NCBI GenBank assembly: GCA_900539625.1
Contig: UQCW01000013.1
Location: 1 to 49,854, forward strand
Reading direction: 5' to 3'
DNA from: an uncultured Prevotella sp.
GTDB taxonomy: Bacteria > Bacteroidota > Bacteroidia > Bacteroidales > Bacteroidaceae
Length of the DNA: 49,854 bases
Numbering within the stretch: the first letter of the stretch is position 1; each line of letters starts with the position of its first letter. The notes beneath the pieces are model-generated. The model worked only from the letters and a program-made list of their open reading frames with translations, had not been told where the DNA came from and did no database searches. Below, piece by piece: positions 7,636 through 16,170 of this stretch. Position numbers and translations under genes: made by a program.

Positions 7636-9084
7636 TTATCTTCTGCGCTTCGTGTCGGAATTACTGCTCGTTGTGACAGCCTTTGAGCGCACGCAACGGA
7701 AACCGATATAAGAGCGGGGCTGGTTTTGGTATTCCCATGCACGCCAGGCCGAACGGATCATGGAGAGGGGGTCTTTCCAAGAACCGCCGCGAACGCTCTT
7801 GCGCTTCAGCACATAGGGGTCTTCCTTGGCGGCGTTGTATTTCAACTGCGGGTTGAGGTCGGCCATAGCATCGACGCCCGATTCGGTGAACACCGTGCTC
7901 GTCCATTCTGCCACGTTGCCCGCCATGTCGTAGAGACCATTGGAGTTGGCACCGTAGATGCCCACCTTCGAGGTGATGAGGTTGCCGTCTTCCGTATAGT
8001 TGCCACGGTCGGGCTTGAAGTTGGCAAAATAGCATCCGTTGCCGTTCTTCGATTCCTGTCCTTGCCACGGAAAGGGGTTGCCCTCCTTGCCTCTGGCGGC
8101 ATATTCCCATTCAATTTCTGTCGGGAGGCGGTAGCGCTGAATATAGCGGGCCTGCGGGCCCATGCCTCTGAGCAGATATGTTGTACGCCAGGCGCAGAAA
8201 GCTTCTGCCTGTTCCCACGTCACGCCGACAACGGGATAGTCGTTGTAAGTCGGCGACGTGAAATAGAGTTTCATGTAGGCCTCGTTGTTGGCATTGGGGA
8301 AGTCGTTGACCCAGCACGTCGTGTCGGGATAGACCCTGACGATGTAGGTATTGAGGAAATCATAGAGCGAAGAGAGCGGGCGCTCGATGGTCTGACGTAT
8401 GATTTCTCCGTTTTCGTCCACGTAAGCCGTGTCCTTGGAAATCATCACGGGGTCGTCGGAGGTCTCCAGGTCGGTGTTGAGATTGCGCTCGGCCGGATTA
8501 AGACGGTATTTTCTCAGTGCCGCCTTTTCGTAGTCGAACACTTCGTAGCGATAGATGAGCTGCTTCGTGTCGAGCATCACCGACCCATCGATGGGGTGCT
8601 TCACATAGACGCTCTTGATGGCCTGTTCTTCGTCTTCCGTCGGCTTACGCCAGGGGATGGGCTTCGACCAGTTGAGATGCGGCGTGACTGGTTCGCCATA
8701 GCGATCTTCTGTGATTTTGAAAGTCTCGTCGCCGCTTTCGGCCAAGCGTTCGCGTATGATGCTATCGCGCACCCATTCCACAAACTGCCTGTACATGGAG
8801 TTTGTCACTTCCGTCTGGTCCATCCAGAAACCATCGACAGAGATGTCCTTTTGCGGCGCATATACGCCCCAGAGCGAGTCGTTGTCCTGAAGTCCGGCCT
8901 TGAGGTAGCCGCGTTTAACCTCCACCATGCCGTAAGGAGCCGGCTCGGTAAACGAGGCAGCGCGTACCCCCGTCACTTCGCCGCCGCTTTGCATGGCGTG
9001 TCCGCCGCCCATACAGGCAGAAAAAGCCAGCAGGGCCGCAAAGGTGAAGGCAACGCCCAGGGCATGTTTGAATATTGTGTTCAT
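7636..9084 (-). CDS. gldK: Type IX secretion lipoprotein GldK/PorK
   Basis: Outer-membrane lipoprotein with a formylglycine-generating-enzyme-like (SUMF1) fold that forms the periplasmic ring with GldN. The start at 9084 gives a lipoprotein signal ending in LLAFSAC, with Cys24 as the lipid-modified residue; a start eight codons upstream is also open. The C-terminal half carries the fold's hallmarks: RLPTEIEWEYAARG, YDMAGNVAEWTS, SVRGGSWKD and IGFRCVRS. The length of 482 residues matches the family. It is the second gene of porP-gldK-gldL-gldM-gldN. The gap to gldL is 87 bp and contains no clear signal. Confidence 0.96.
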   Translation of the reverse strand: MNTIFKHALGVAFTFAALLAFSACMGGGHAMQSGGEVTGVRAASFTEPAPYGMVEVKRGYLKAGLQDNDSLWGVYAPQKDISVDGFWMDQTEVTNSMYRQFVEWVRDSIIRERLAESGDETFKITEDRYGEPVTPHLNWSKPIPWRKPTEDEEQAIKSVYVKHPIDGSVMLDTKQLIYRYEVFDYEKAALRKYRLNPAERNLNTDLETSDDPVMISKDTAYVDENGEIIRQTIERPLSSLYDFLNTYIVRVYPDTTCWVNDFPNANNEAYMKLYFTSPTYNDYPVVGVTWEQAEAFCAWRTTYLLRGMGPQARYIQRYRLPTEIEWEYAARGKEGNPFPWQGQESKNGNGCYFANFKPDRGNYTEDGNLITSKVGIYGANSNGLYDMAGNVAEWTSTVFTESGVDAMADLNPQLKYNAAKEDPYVLKRKSVRGGSWKDPLSMIRSAWRAWEYQNQPRSYIGFRCVRSKAVTTSSNSDTKRRR

Positions 9085-9228
9085 CGTTTTATGGTTGTTG
9101 TGCGTCATACGTTATATATATAATAAGGAGTACGGCCATTGGAGCCACACCTTCGTTTGTTCTTTTTCGTTCCACATTTTCCTCCGCAGGCTGTTATGCC
9201 ATCGGCACTAACTAATGGTAAAAAATCA

Positions 9229-10251
9229 CTAAAGCCAACGGACGCTGCGGTGCAGGTTGCGGCCGCGCTTGCCGAGGTTGAGGTCGAGGCTGTAAGCCAG
9301 CGTCACTTCGTGCTGTCCGCTTTGCAGCCCCATGCCAGAAGTGTTGGCCTCGTAGGAATAACTGATATCTATGCCGTGGAACGTTCCGCCGACAAATCCC
9401 GCCACACTGTGACTCGGACTGAAGTTGAGACCGCCGTAGAGACATTTCTTCTCGCGCTTGTAAATCACCTGCGCGGTGATGTCGGCGCGGAAATCCGTCC
9501 CGTCGTAACGGAGCATTGTGGAGGGGGCTATTGTTAATAACGGATTATTGGTGCGAATATTGTATCCCGCCGTGAAATTATACATTGATTTCACGTTTAT
9601 TTCGTTGGTCTCGCCGAGGAGAACGGTTGGGGCGGTGAGGTGTTGCGCAGAGATGCCTGCATACCAATGCTTATGGGCATACCAGAGACCTGCCGAAGCA
9701 TCGAATTTGGAACCGCTCATTTGCGAACTGGGAAAGGCGGGGTCGTTGGCGTCGCCGAGCTCGGCTTTCGAGCCGTCCACTTTTTCGTTGAGCATATCGG
9801 CCTCTACACCCACGGCGAGCTGTCCGCCGAAGAGTTTGAAGCGATAGGCATACTGCACAGAAAAGCGCTGATGGGAGAAAAGTCCGAATTCGTCGTTCTG
9901 AAAGACAGCACCGATGCCGTGCAACGTGTTTCCCAAGCGGAAGGCCATGTCGGCACCGGCGTACATGGTGCCTCCAGCATCTTCAAAACCGGAAGCATGG
10001 GCCTGATAGGCGCCGTTGATACACAACTGCGGGTTGCGACCGACGGCGGCGGGGTTGTATTGCGGCGCAAGCGACCAATAATGCAAAAAAGCTGGGTCTT
10101 GCTGGGCGCAGAGCTTTTGCGGCAGCAGGGTGGCGAGCATGAAGAGGAGCCATACGGAAACGGCCGCCAAGGTGCCCCGCTTTCTTCTGAGGGACACCTT
10201 GGCGGTGCTGAGTCTGTATTCGTTGGCTACGTGAGCGGCTTCGGTCTTCAT
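9229..10251 (-). CDS. porP: PorP/SprF-family type IX secretion membrane protein
   Basis: Outer-membrane beta-barrel protein of the PorP/SprF family that anchors cell-surface or secretion components of the type IX system. The N-terminus is long and basic, followed by a hydrophobic signal segment ending in LLPQKLCAQ. The mature part starts with the typical QQDPAFLHYWSLAPQYNPA and continues as alternating strands. LAPQYNPAAVGRNPQL and GTFHGIDISYSYE are family-like blocks. It is the first gene of the porP-gldKLMN operon, the same order as in Porphyromonas. A family B fragment (ACTAATGGTAAAAAATCA) touches its stop codon. Confidence 0.93.
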   Translation of the reverse strand: MKTEAAHVANEYRLSTAKVSLRRKRGTLAAVSVWLLFMLATLLPQKLCAQQDPAFLHYWSLAPQYNPAAVGRNPQLCINGAYQAHASGFEDAGGTMYAGADMAFRLGNTLHGIGAVFQNDEFGLFSHQRFSVQYAYRFKLFGGQLAVGVEADMLNEKVDGSKAELGDANDPAFPSSQMSGSKFDASAGLWYAHKHWYAGISAQHLTAPTVLLGETNEINVKSMYNFTAGYNIRTNNPLLTIAPSTMLRYDGTDFRADITAQVIYKREKKCLYGGLNFSPSHSVAGFVGGTFHGIDISYSYEANTSGMGLQSGQHEVTLAYSLDLNLGKRGRNLHRSVRWL

Positions 10252-10266
10252 GAATGCTTTCGTTGG

Positions 10267-10455
10267 TTAAGTAGGTGGCCAGAATTATTTTTACATTGGA
10301 AATGTTCTATCGGGATGCAGGTACGCCACCTTGGGTGAAGGAGCAATGCGGGCATTGCGACTGAAAACAAGGTAAGTAGATGCGCCCGAGAGAGCGTTTC
10401 AAATTAAAGAATAATGCTCTTGGCATCTATAAAATAATTTTGACCACCTACTTAC
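10267..10455. repeat. 189-bp inverted-repeat element upstream of porP
   Basis: TTAAGTAGGTGGCCAGAATT (from 10267) and its inverted partner GTAAGTAGGTGGTCAAAATT (ending 10455) agree at 22 of 25 positions. The element fills most of the 370-bp gap between porP and ribD, and no gene is seen in it. If transcription starts at the promoter at 10462-10469, this inverted repeat lies within the 5' untranslated region of the T9SS operon. Confidence 0.75.
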
Positions 10456-10461
10456 AATGTA

Positions 10462-10469
10462 CAAAGATA
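10462..10469 (-). promoter_or_regulatory. Candidate -7 box for the porP-gldKLMN operon
   Basis: TATCTTTG on the minus strand fits TAnnTTTG. No clear TTG is seen at the expected upstream distance. It would give an untranslated leader of about 200 nt. Confidence 0.45.
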
Positions 10470-10621
10470 GGAAAATCTTCTGAAAGGGGATGACACTGAG
10501 GAGATAAAATGCCCAAGGCAAAACAAAACACAGGGGGAACACAGGGAAGACAACTGGCTATAAGCAATTTGATTTCCCTGCCGCCCTTCTGCCATCGCTG
10601 TTTTTCAGCGTCCTTCGCGCC

Positions 10622-11719
10622 TCAGAGCGTTCCTTCGAAATTCTTCCAATGGTTGACAGTCACGCCGAATGTCTGCTCTGAGCGGCGCACAACGCCGACG
10701 GGCATTTTCGGCACTGGCACGCCACATCCCAAGAGGCGCGTGGAGAGTTCTTCGCGGGCTTCATCCCAGAGACCGCGGTCGATGAACGACTGGATGGTCT
10801 GGGCACCGCCTTCCACCAAAAGCGACTGTATGCCCTGTTCGTGGAGCGCATCAAGCATCGTGTTGATATCGGCATAGGCCACAAAGCCCGACGGCAGTTC
10901 GCTCTCCCCCACCGTTCCCAACACCACGCGCAAAGGGTCATTGCCGCTCCAATGGCGAACGGTGAGCGAGGGGCGGTCAAGGCGCAGCGTGTTGTGGCCG
11001 ACAAGGATGGCCTGGTTGGTGGCCCGCAGATGATGGACGGCCACCAAACTGTATGACGTTGAGAGTTGGGCGGCCTGTGTCGGCTTTTCTGCTTCGTCAA
11101 ACGGGCCTTCGCGCCAGGCGTCAAGGAAGCCATCGGCCGAAACGGCCCATTTCAGGGTGATATACGGACGGCCCTTCGTCTGCGCCGTAATGAAGCGGCG
11201 GTTGAGTTCAAGGCATTCTTCCTCCAACACGCCCACCGTCACCTCAACACCAGCCTTGCGCAAAATGTCGATGCCGCGGCCCGACACGCGGGCAAAGGGG
11301 TCAACACATCCCACCACGACACGCGGGATGCCCGTTCTCACGATGAGTTCGGCGCAGGGCGGCGTGCGGCCGTAATGGGCACAGGGTTCCAGACTGACGT
11401 AAATGGTACTGTCTTTGAGAAAATCGCGGTCGGCAGGGCGTACACTGCCAATGGCCCTTACCTCGGCGTGTGCTTCTCCGCAACGGATGTGATAACCCTC
11501 GCCGATGATGCGTCCCTTATAGACAATCACGGCGCCCACCATCGGGTTCGGGGCCGCTCCCATGCGTCCGCAGCGTGCCAGTTGCAGGCAGCGGCGCATC
11601 CATTTCTCGTTTTCTGCCCGTTCCAAGCGGTCGGCCTCCGTGGTTTTCTCCACTTCCTTTCCGTTTCCTTCCTGCAGAGGCGTTGATGGTTCAACGCTAT
11701 TTTTGTACATTTGCACCAT
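10622..11719 (-). CDS. ribD: Bifunctional riboflavin biosynthesis deaminase/reductase RibD
   Basis: Catalyses the deamination and then the side-chain reduction of the pyrimidine intermediate in riboflavin synthesis. The deaminase domain has the zinc site His84-x-Glu86 (GEAHAEV) and Cys113/Cys122 (LEPCAHYGRTPPC), preceded by the conserved MGAAPNPMVGAVIV. The C-terminal reductase domain contains RPYITLKWAVSADG and LLVEGGAQTIQSF. The first 40 residues are not conserved; the family core begins at MRRCLQLAR, so translation could start at 11719, 11710 or the internal Met41. The start codon at 11719-11717 overlaps the divergent prmC start. Confidence 0.95.
   Translation of the reverse strand: MVQMYKNSVEPSTPLQEGNGKEVEKTTEADRLERAENEKWMRRCLQLARCGRMGAAPNPMVGAVIVYKGRIIGEGYHIRCGEAHAEVRAIGSVRPADRDFLKDSTIYVSLEPCAHYGRTPPCAELIVRTGIPRVVVGCVDPFARVSGRGIDILRKAGVEVTVGVLEEECLELNRRFITAQTKGRPYITLKWAVSADGFLDAWREGPFDEAEKPTQAAQLSTSYSLVAVHHLRATNQAILVGHNTLRLDRPSLTVRHWSGNDPLRVVLGTVGESELPSGFVAYADINTMLDALHEQGIQSLLVEGGAQTIQSFIDRGLWDEAREELSTRLLGCGVPVPKMPVGVVRRSEQTFGVTVNHWKNFEGTL
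11698..11705 (+). promoter_or_regulatory. Candidate -7 box for prmC
   Basis: TATTTTTG fits TAnnTTTG and ends 12 bp before the prmC ATG, so the transcript would have almost no leader. The box lies inside the 5' end of ribD on the other strand. No clear -33 element is seen. Confidence 0.5.
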
Positions 11720-12584
11720 GATTCCAACAATTTATCTTGAATTAAAAGAGGCCCTGTCCTCCCGTTGCGACGAACGGGAAGCCCGCGCCATCGCCTTCCT
11801 CGTCTTGGAAGAAGGCTTCGGCGTGTCGCGCCTCGATGTCTATGCCGACAAAGTTAGACATTTTTCAGAAGAAGAGCAGCAGCGTTTGCAAAGAATCTTG
11901 CAGCGCCTCCGCCACGGCGAGCCCGTTCAGTATGTCCTGGGGCGAGCCCGATTTTGCGGCATGGATTTAAAGGTAAGCCCCGCCACGCTCATCCCCCGTC
12001 CGGAAACAGAAGAACTCGTTGCACTGGCGGCGGGCTTTGCCAGACGTACCGCCAATGGCGGACGCCCGTTACGGGTGGTTGACGGCGGCACGGGCAGCGG
12101 CTGCATCGCCATCGCTTTGGCGGCCGCACTGCCCACGGCGCACGTTGAAGGTTGGGACATTTCGGAGGCGGCCTTGGCCGTGGCGCGTGACAACGCGGCG
12201 GAGCAGGGCGTGGCAGTGACGTTCCGCCATGTCGACTTGCTCAACCCGCCAGCCGAACCGCTCGAGATGGACCTTCTCGTGAGCAATCCGCCTTATGTGA
12301 CCGACAGCGAGCGGAAGGACATGGAGCGCCACGTGCTCGACTACGAACCCGAAACGGCCCTCTTTGTGCCCGACACTGATGCCCTCCGCTTCTATCGCGC
12401 CCTGGCTCGCTTGGCCGCCGAACGTTTGGTGCCCGGCGGATATGTTGCGGTGGAAATCAACCGCGCTTACGGTGCCGAAACCGCGCAGCTCTTCGCCAGT
12501 GCTGGATTGTCATCGACCACCGTCCACCAAGATGCCTTTGGCTGCGACCGCTTCGTCTCGGCCCAAAAGCCTCCCATTGCCTAA
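11718..12584 (+). CDS. prmC: Peptide chain release factor N5-glutamine methyltransferase
   Basis: Methylates the glutamine of the GGQ motif of release factors RF1 and RF2 using S-adenosylmethionine. A small N-terminal helical domain is followed by the Rossmann methyltransferase. Visible motifs are RPETEELV (residues 94-101), the SAM loop VDGGTGSGC (121-129) and the catalytic NPPY (190-193). The length of 288 residues is normal. The start at 11718 is the first ATG that gives a family-like N-terminus; the open frame upstream overlaps ribD and is not conserved. Its substrate RF2 (prfB) is encoded at 26419. Confidence 0.95.
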   Translation: MIPTIYLELKEALSSRCDEREARAIAFLVLEEGFGVSRLDVYADKVRHFSEEEQQRLQRILQRLRHGEPVQYVLGRARFCGMDLKVSPATLIPRPETEELVALAAGFARRTANGGRPLRVVDGGTGSGCIAIALAAALPTAHVEGWDISEAALAVARDNAAEQGVAVTFRHVDLLNPPAEPLEMDLLVSNPPYVTDSERKDMERHVLDYEPETALFVPDTDALRFYRALARLAAERLVPGGYVAVEINRAYGAETAQLFASAGLSSTTVHQDAFGCDRFVSAQKPPIA

Positions 12585-12906
12585 GCGGCTTCGTCTGCCA
12601 GTTTTTACGACGCTCTCCGTTGGGAAACAGAGGGAAAGGGGCAGGATATATCTGGGGGAATCCACGAACAGACGTTATTAAATCATAAATAAGTGATTTT
12701 TTTCAATTAACGCCAAAAATAATGGGTTGCCTTCACCGATTTTTAACTTGAATGAACTATTTTTGCCCACAGATAACATGCACTGTTAAAACGAAAACCC
12801 GAAATTGGTATATCCAATAGCGGGTTTTACAACCCTTACTTCTTAACGAAGTGAAATTCCTGCAAGGGAACTTGAATTCAAGAATACACACACTTTATTT
12901 AAGATT
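12585..12906. other. Gap upstream of the surface nuclease locus
   Basis: Apart from the promoter box at 12758-12765, this 322-bp gap shows no gene, tRNA or strong hairpin. Most of its right half becomes A/T-rich and would be the untranslated leader of the nuclease lipoprotein transcript (about 140 nt). Confidence 0.6.
12758..12765 (+). promoter_or_regulatory. Candidate -7 box for the surface nuclease locus
   Basis: TATTTTTG fits the Bacteroidetes TAnnTTTG box. It lies about 140 bp before the first gene of the plus-strand locus. The upstream TTG spacing is not ideal. Confidence 0.5.
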
Positions 12907-14511
12907 ATGAACAACATTCTGAAGACGTTTTGTATCGGTACTGTCTTTGCCTGCGGCATCAGCTCATGTAGCTCAGATATCGAAACAATCAATCGCGAAA
13001 GCGGCGATGAGGTGGTGTTTAATGCATCGGCAGACCTCCGCGCCACTGCAACGAAATGGGACGCAGGTGACCGCATCGGCGTTTATATGAAAACCACGGG
13101 CACAACGCTCACTGGTACAGCCCTCTCGGGCGCAACGGCCAACGTTTCTTATACCACCACTGCCGGCAACGGCTTTTTCACGGCAACCAGCAACAAACTT
13201 TTCTTCCCGCACGACGGGGCGAAGGTTGACTTCGTGGCCTACTATCCTTATAATGCCAATATTTCGGCAGGCATTTATCCTGTAAATATCAAAGACCAGA
13301 CGAAGGAGGCCAACATCGACCTCATGTATGCCGACAATGTCAAGAATGTAAATGCGACCAGCAGTGCGAACGTGCTCAACTTCAAGCACCAGCTCGCACG
13401 TATAGAATTCACCATCAAATCAACCGACGGAAAGAGCCTTACGGGCTTGACCGCCACGCTCAACAACATGCCGACAACGGCCGACTTCAAACTCGCAACA
13501 GGCGAGTTTGCCAATCTTTCGGCAACGGCCGACGTGAAAATGAACGTCACTGGCACTGGCGCTTCCGTTGTGGCAACGGCCTTCGTCATCCCCAACGCCT
13601 CTCTCTCTGGCACGAAGCCGCTCAGCGTAACGCTCACCATGCCTAACGGCAAGTCACAGAAATTTACGCTCGTTTCCGACCTCACGCTTGAGAAAGGAAA
13701 GAACTATACCTATCCGATTAACGTAAAAAACGCAAGCGACACGCCTGACAAACCATCGGTTAGCTACACACACTGGATGGAAACGCCAACCATCACCGAT
13801 GCCCAGCTCAAGGCAACGAACCTCAAATATGTGACACACTACTTCACCAACGGCTCGAAGCAGGTGCGCAACTACTCCTTCCTTTACGACACCGACCTGA
13901 AGATGGCCTATTGGGTGGCCTATCCGCTCTGCAACTACTACACCCACAAAGGTGTTAGCCGTACAGACGACTGGGGCTACGACCCGGCTTTCTCCACTTC
14001 AGAACAGCCCAACATGACCAAGGGCATCGCTGGCTACGACCGCGGACACCAGTGCCCGAGCGCCGACCGTCTCGTTTGCCGTGAAGCCAACGCACAGACG
14101 TTCTACTTCACCAACATGACGCCACAGATTGGCAAGCTCAACCAGCAGGTTTGGGCCAATCTGGAAGACCAACTGAGAGCTTGGTCGTCAAACATCGACA
14201 CGCTCTACGTCGTGACGGGCGCCATGCCATCGGCCGTTGGAAGCACCAGCATCAAGTACACCAACGACGTGTCGAAGAAGAAAATCTGCGTGCCAGCCTA
14301 CTATTTCAAGGCGCTCTGCCGCATCGACCGCGAATCGGGAATTGCCTACACCATCGCCTTCAAATTCGACAACCAAGCTTTCAACGGCACCTTTATGAAC
14401 GCTGCACTGAGCGTGGCCGAACTGGAGCAGATGACGGGCTTCACCTTCTTCCCAGGCATCGACAGCAAGTATAAACAGAGCTTCGACCAGTCGAAGTGGT
14501 CAACGAAATAA
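12907..14511 (+). CDS. Lipoprotein: fimbrillin-like domain fused to DNA/RNA non-specific endonuclease
   Basis: A surface lipoprotein signal (ACGISSC, Cys near 21) leads into a fimbrillin-like N-terminal region (about residues 30-280; WDAGDRIGVYMK, VDFVAYYPYN, LNFKHQLARIEF). The C-terminal part (about 295-530) is a NUC1 nuclease of the Serratia type. DRGHQCPSADR places the catalytic His at 381; FTNMTPQ is at 401-407; Asn412 and Glu420 in LNQQVWANLEDQ match the metal-site Asn and Glu of the family. The enzyme should cut DNA and RNA outside the cell or at the surface. The fimbrillin part may serve in surface display; this is inference. It opens a locus that ends with a second nuclease. Confidence 0.9.
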   Translation: MNNILKTFCIGTVFACGISSCSSDIETINRESGDEVVFNASADLRATATKWDAGDRIGVYMKTTGTTLTGTALSGATANVSYTTTAGNGFFTATSNKLFFPHDGAKVDFVAYYPYNANISAGIYPVNIKDQTKEANIDLMYADNVKNVNATSSANVLNFKHQLARIEFTIKSTDGKSLTGLTATLNNMPTTADFKLATGEFANLSATADVKMNVTGTGASVVATAFVIPNASLSGTKPLSVTLTMPNGKSQKFTLVSDLTLEKGKNYTYPINVKNASDTPDKPSVSYTHWMETPTITDAQLKATNLKYVTHYFTNGSKQVRNYSFLYDTDLKMAYWVAYPLCNYYTHKGVSRTDDWGYDPAFSTSEQPNMTKGIAGYDRGHQCPSADRLVCREANAQTFYFTNMTPQIGKLNQQVWANLEDQLRAWSSNIDTLYVVTGAMPSAVGSTSIKYTNDVSKKKICVPAYYFKALCRIDRESGIAYTIAFKFDNQAFNGTFMNAALSVAELEQMTGFTFFPGIDSKYKQSFDQSKWSTK

Positions 14512-14634
14512 GACATAGCGGTGCCCACACGCCGCCAATCAAACAGAAATAAAACCAATAAAATAAACCAAGCCCTCGAGGCCGATCCCCCCATCGGGCG
14601 CAAGGGCAAATAAAAAAACCAAACAATTATACCT

Positions 14635-16080
14635 ATGAAACAGACAAAGTTTATTCTCGCAGGTGCAGTTGCAGCTTTGACGCTGTCTTCTTGCTCCAAC
14701 AACCTCGATGACAACAGTTCATGGGGTTCAGATTCTCAAAATGTGAAGTTCTCTTCTTACATTGAAGGTCAGAAAACAGTGAAAGCCTCAGGCACAACTT
14801 GGACAACCGGCGATAAAGTAGGTATCTTCATGAAGAAGGCTGGTGCCGACCTCGGCGCTGCAACTGCCGCCAACAAGCAGTTTATCGCTGACGACCGTGG
14901 CAACCTCACCGCTGCCGACCAGGCCCTCGTTTACCCAGAAGGCGCCGTTGACTTCGTTGCCTACTATCCTTACACTGCCAGCGTAACGGAGAACAAGGTG
15001 GCCGTTGACGTTAAGGACCAGTCGAAGCCAGCAGACATCGACCTTCTCTATTCAAACAACGCCACCAACGTGACGGCTTCTGCCAACGCCGTTAACCTCG
15101 GCTTCAAGCACCAGTTGGCCACTGTTCGTTTGAACATCAAGGCTCAGGGCATCGCTTCAACTGCTGGCCTCACTGCCACTCTGACGGGTTCTAAAACGGC
15201 TGGCTCTTTCAACCTCGCCGATGGCTCTCTCGCTGTAACCGACGCTTCTGCCGCTGACATCGCATTCACCGTTAACGCTGCTGGCACTCAGGCTGAAGCC
15301 ATCGTATTGCCTCAGAACGCTGCTAACGTCAAGGTTAAATTCACGCTCAACGGCAAAACCGTTGAACAGGCTCTCCCAGCTGCATCTGCAACTTGGGCTG
15401 CTGGCAACCGCTACGCCATCGACGTTACCTTGAAGGGCGAATCAACAGGTGAAATTTACGTAAACTTCGGTCAGGCAACCATCACCGACTGGACTGACGT
15501 TCCTGGCGGCAACATCAATGTTGACTTCAACGGTGGCACTGTTGATCCAGGCACGAATCCTGGCGAAGGCACTGGCACCGAAACTGTCATCTTCGAAGAA
15601 ACCTTCGGCACAAGCGTTGCCAAAGTCAACAACTTCTGGCCAAGCATCTACGACATGAGCAATTGGAGCAACACCAGCGGCATGACTTTCAAAGATCCGA
15701 TTGCAACAGCCAACGGATGGAAATTCAGCAGCTGCTCAGTTCGTCAGACAAGCGCTTTGAAACCACACGTATGGTTTGCTGCCAACGAGGAAAGCTCTAT
15801 GGAAATCTCTGGCTTCACCACTACTGGCTACAAGACTCTGACGCTCTCTTACAAGTTTGCTTCTCAGGATCCAGGTGCTAAGCAAGAAGACCTCGTTATC
15901 AAGATGGGCGAAACAGTGGTAACTGTTCCTGCTGGCACAACTGCAACAGCCAACACCTTCCAGGATGTTGTCATCAAGAACATTCCTGCAGGTGCCAACA
16001 CCCTCACGTTCTACTCCAGCGCAACTGCCAACAAGATTGGCTGGCGCGTTGACGACGTGAAACTGGTCGGCGTAAAGTAA
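14635..16080 (+). CDS. Fimbrillin-family lipoprotein with C-terminal beta-sandwich-like module
   Basis: The lipoprotein signal ends in LTLSSC. Residues about 35-280 form a fimbrillin-like (Mfa-like) region with the same signatures as the preceding nuclease protein: WTTGDKVGIFMKK, VDFVAYYPYT and LGFKHQLATVRL. A Gly/Thr/Pro-rich linker (about 300-315) leads to a module of about 165 residues starting ETVIFEETFG and ending WRVDDVKLVGVK. This module resembles the C-terminus of the DUF5689-type protein at 18773. It contains no nuclease motifs. The likely role is a surface-exposed binding or structural lipoprotein. A strong terminator follows at once, which suggests that this gene is expressed more than the next one. 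Confidence 0.82.
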   Translation: MKQTKFILAGAVAALTLSSCSNNLDDNSSWGSDSQNVKFSSYIEGQKTVKASGTTWTTGDKVGIFMKKAGADLGAATAANKQFIADDRGNLTAADQALVYPEGAVDFVAYYPYTASVTENKVAVDVKDQSKPADIDLLYSNNATNVTASANAVNLGFKHQLATVRLNIKAQGIASTAGLTATLTGSKTAGSFNLADGSLAVTDASAADIAFTVNAAGTQAEAIVLPQNAANVKVKFTLNGKTVEQALPAASATWAAGNRYAIDVTLKGESTGEIYVNFGQATITDWTDVPGGNINVDFNGGTVDPGTNPGEGTGTETVIFEETFGTSVAKVNNFWPSIYDMSNWSNTSGMTFKDPIATANGWKFSSCSVRQTSALKPHVWFAANEESSMEISGFTTTGYKTLTLSYKFASQDPGAKQEDLVIKMGETVVTVPAGTTATANTFQDVVIKNIPAGANTLTFYSSATANKIGWRVDDVKLVGVK

Positions 16081-16111
16081 GACCAACGCCTTAAAGTAAC
16101 GATAAACAAAT

Positions 16112-16155
16112 GGGCGCAGGGTATGGACTAATCCCGATACCCTGCGCCCTTTTTT
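16112..16155 (+). terminator. Strong intrinsic terminator between lipoprotein and receptor genes
   Basis: GGGCGCAGGGTAT and ATACCCTGCGCCC form a perfect 13-bp stem with a 12-nt loop, followed by six T residues. It ends only about 15 bp before the ATG of the next gene, leaving almost no room for a separate promoter. It may act as a partial terminator that sets the ratio of the two products. Confidence 0.88.
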
Positions 16156-16170
16156 ATGTTTCTATAATAT

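Noticed and set aside
7726..9123. Long open frame opposite gldK
   Set aside because: It lies wholly antisense to a well-supported gene and its translation has no family features; G/C-rich third positions of the real gene keep the opposite frame open.
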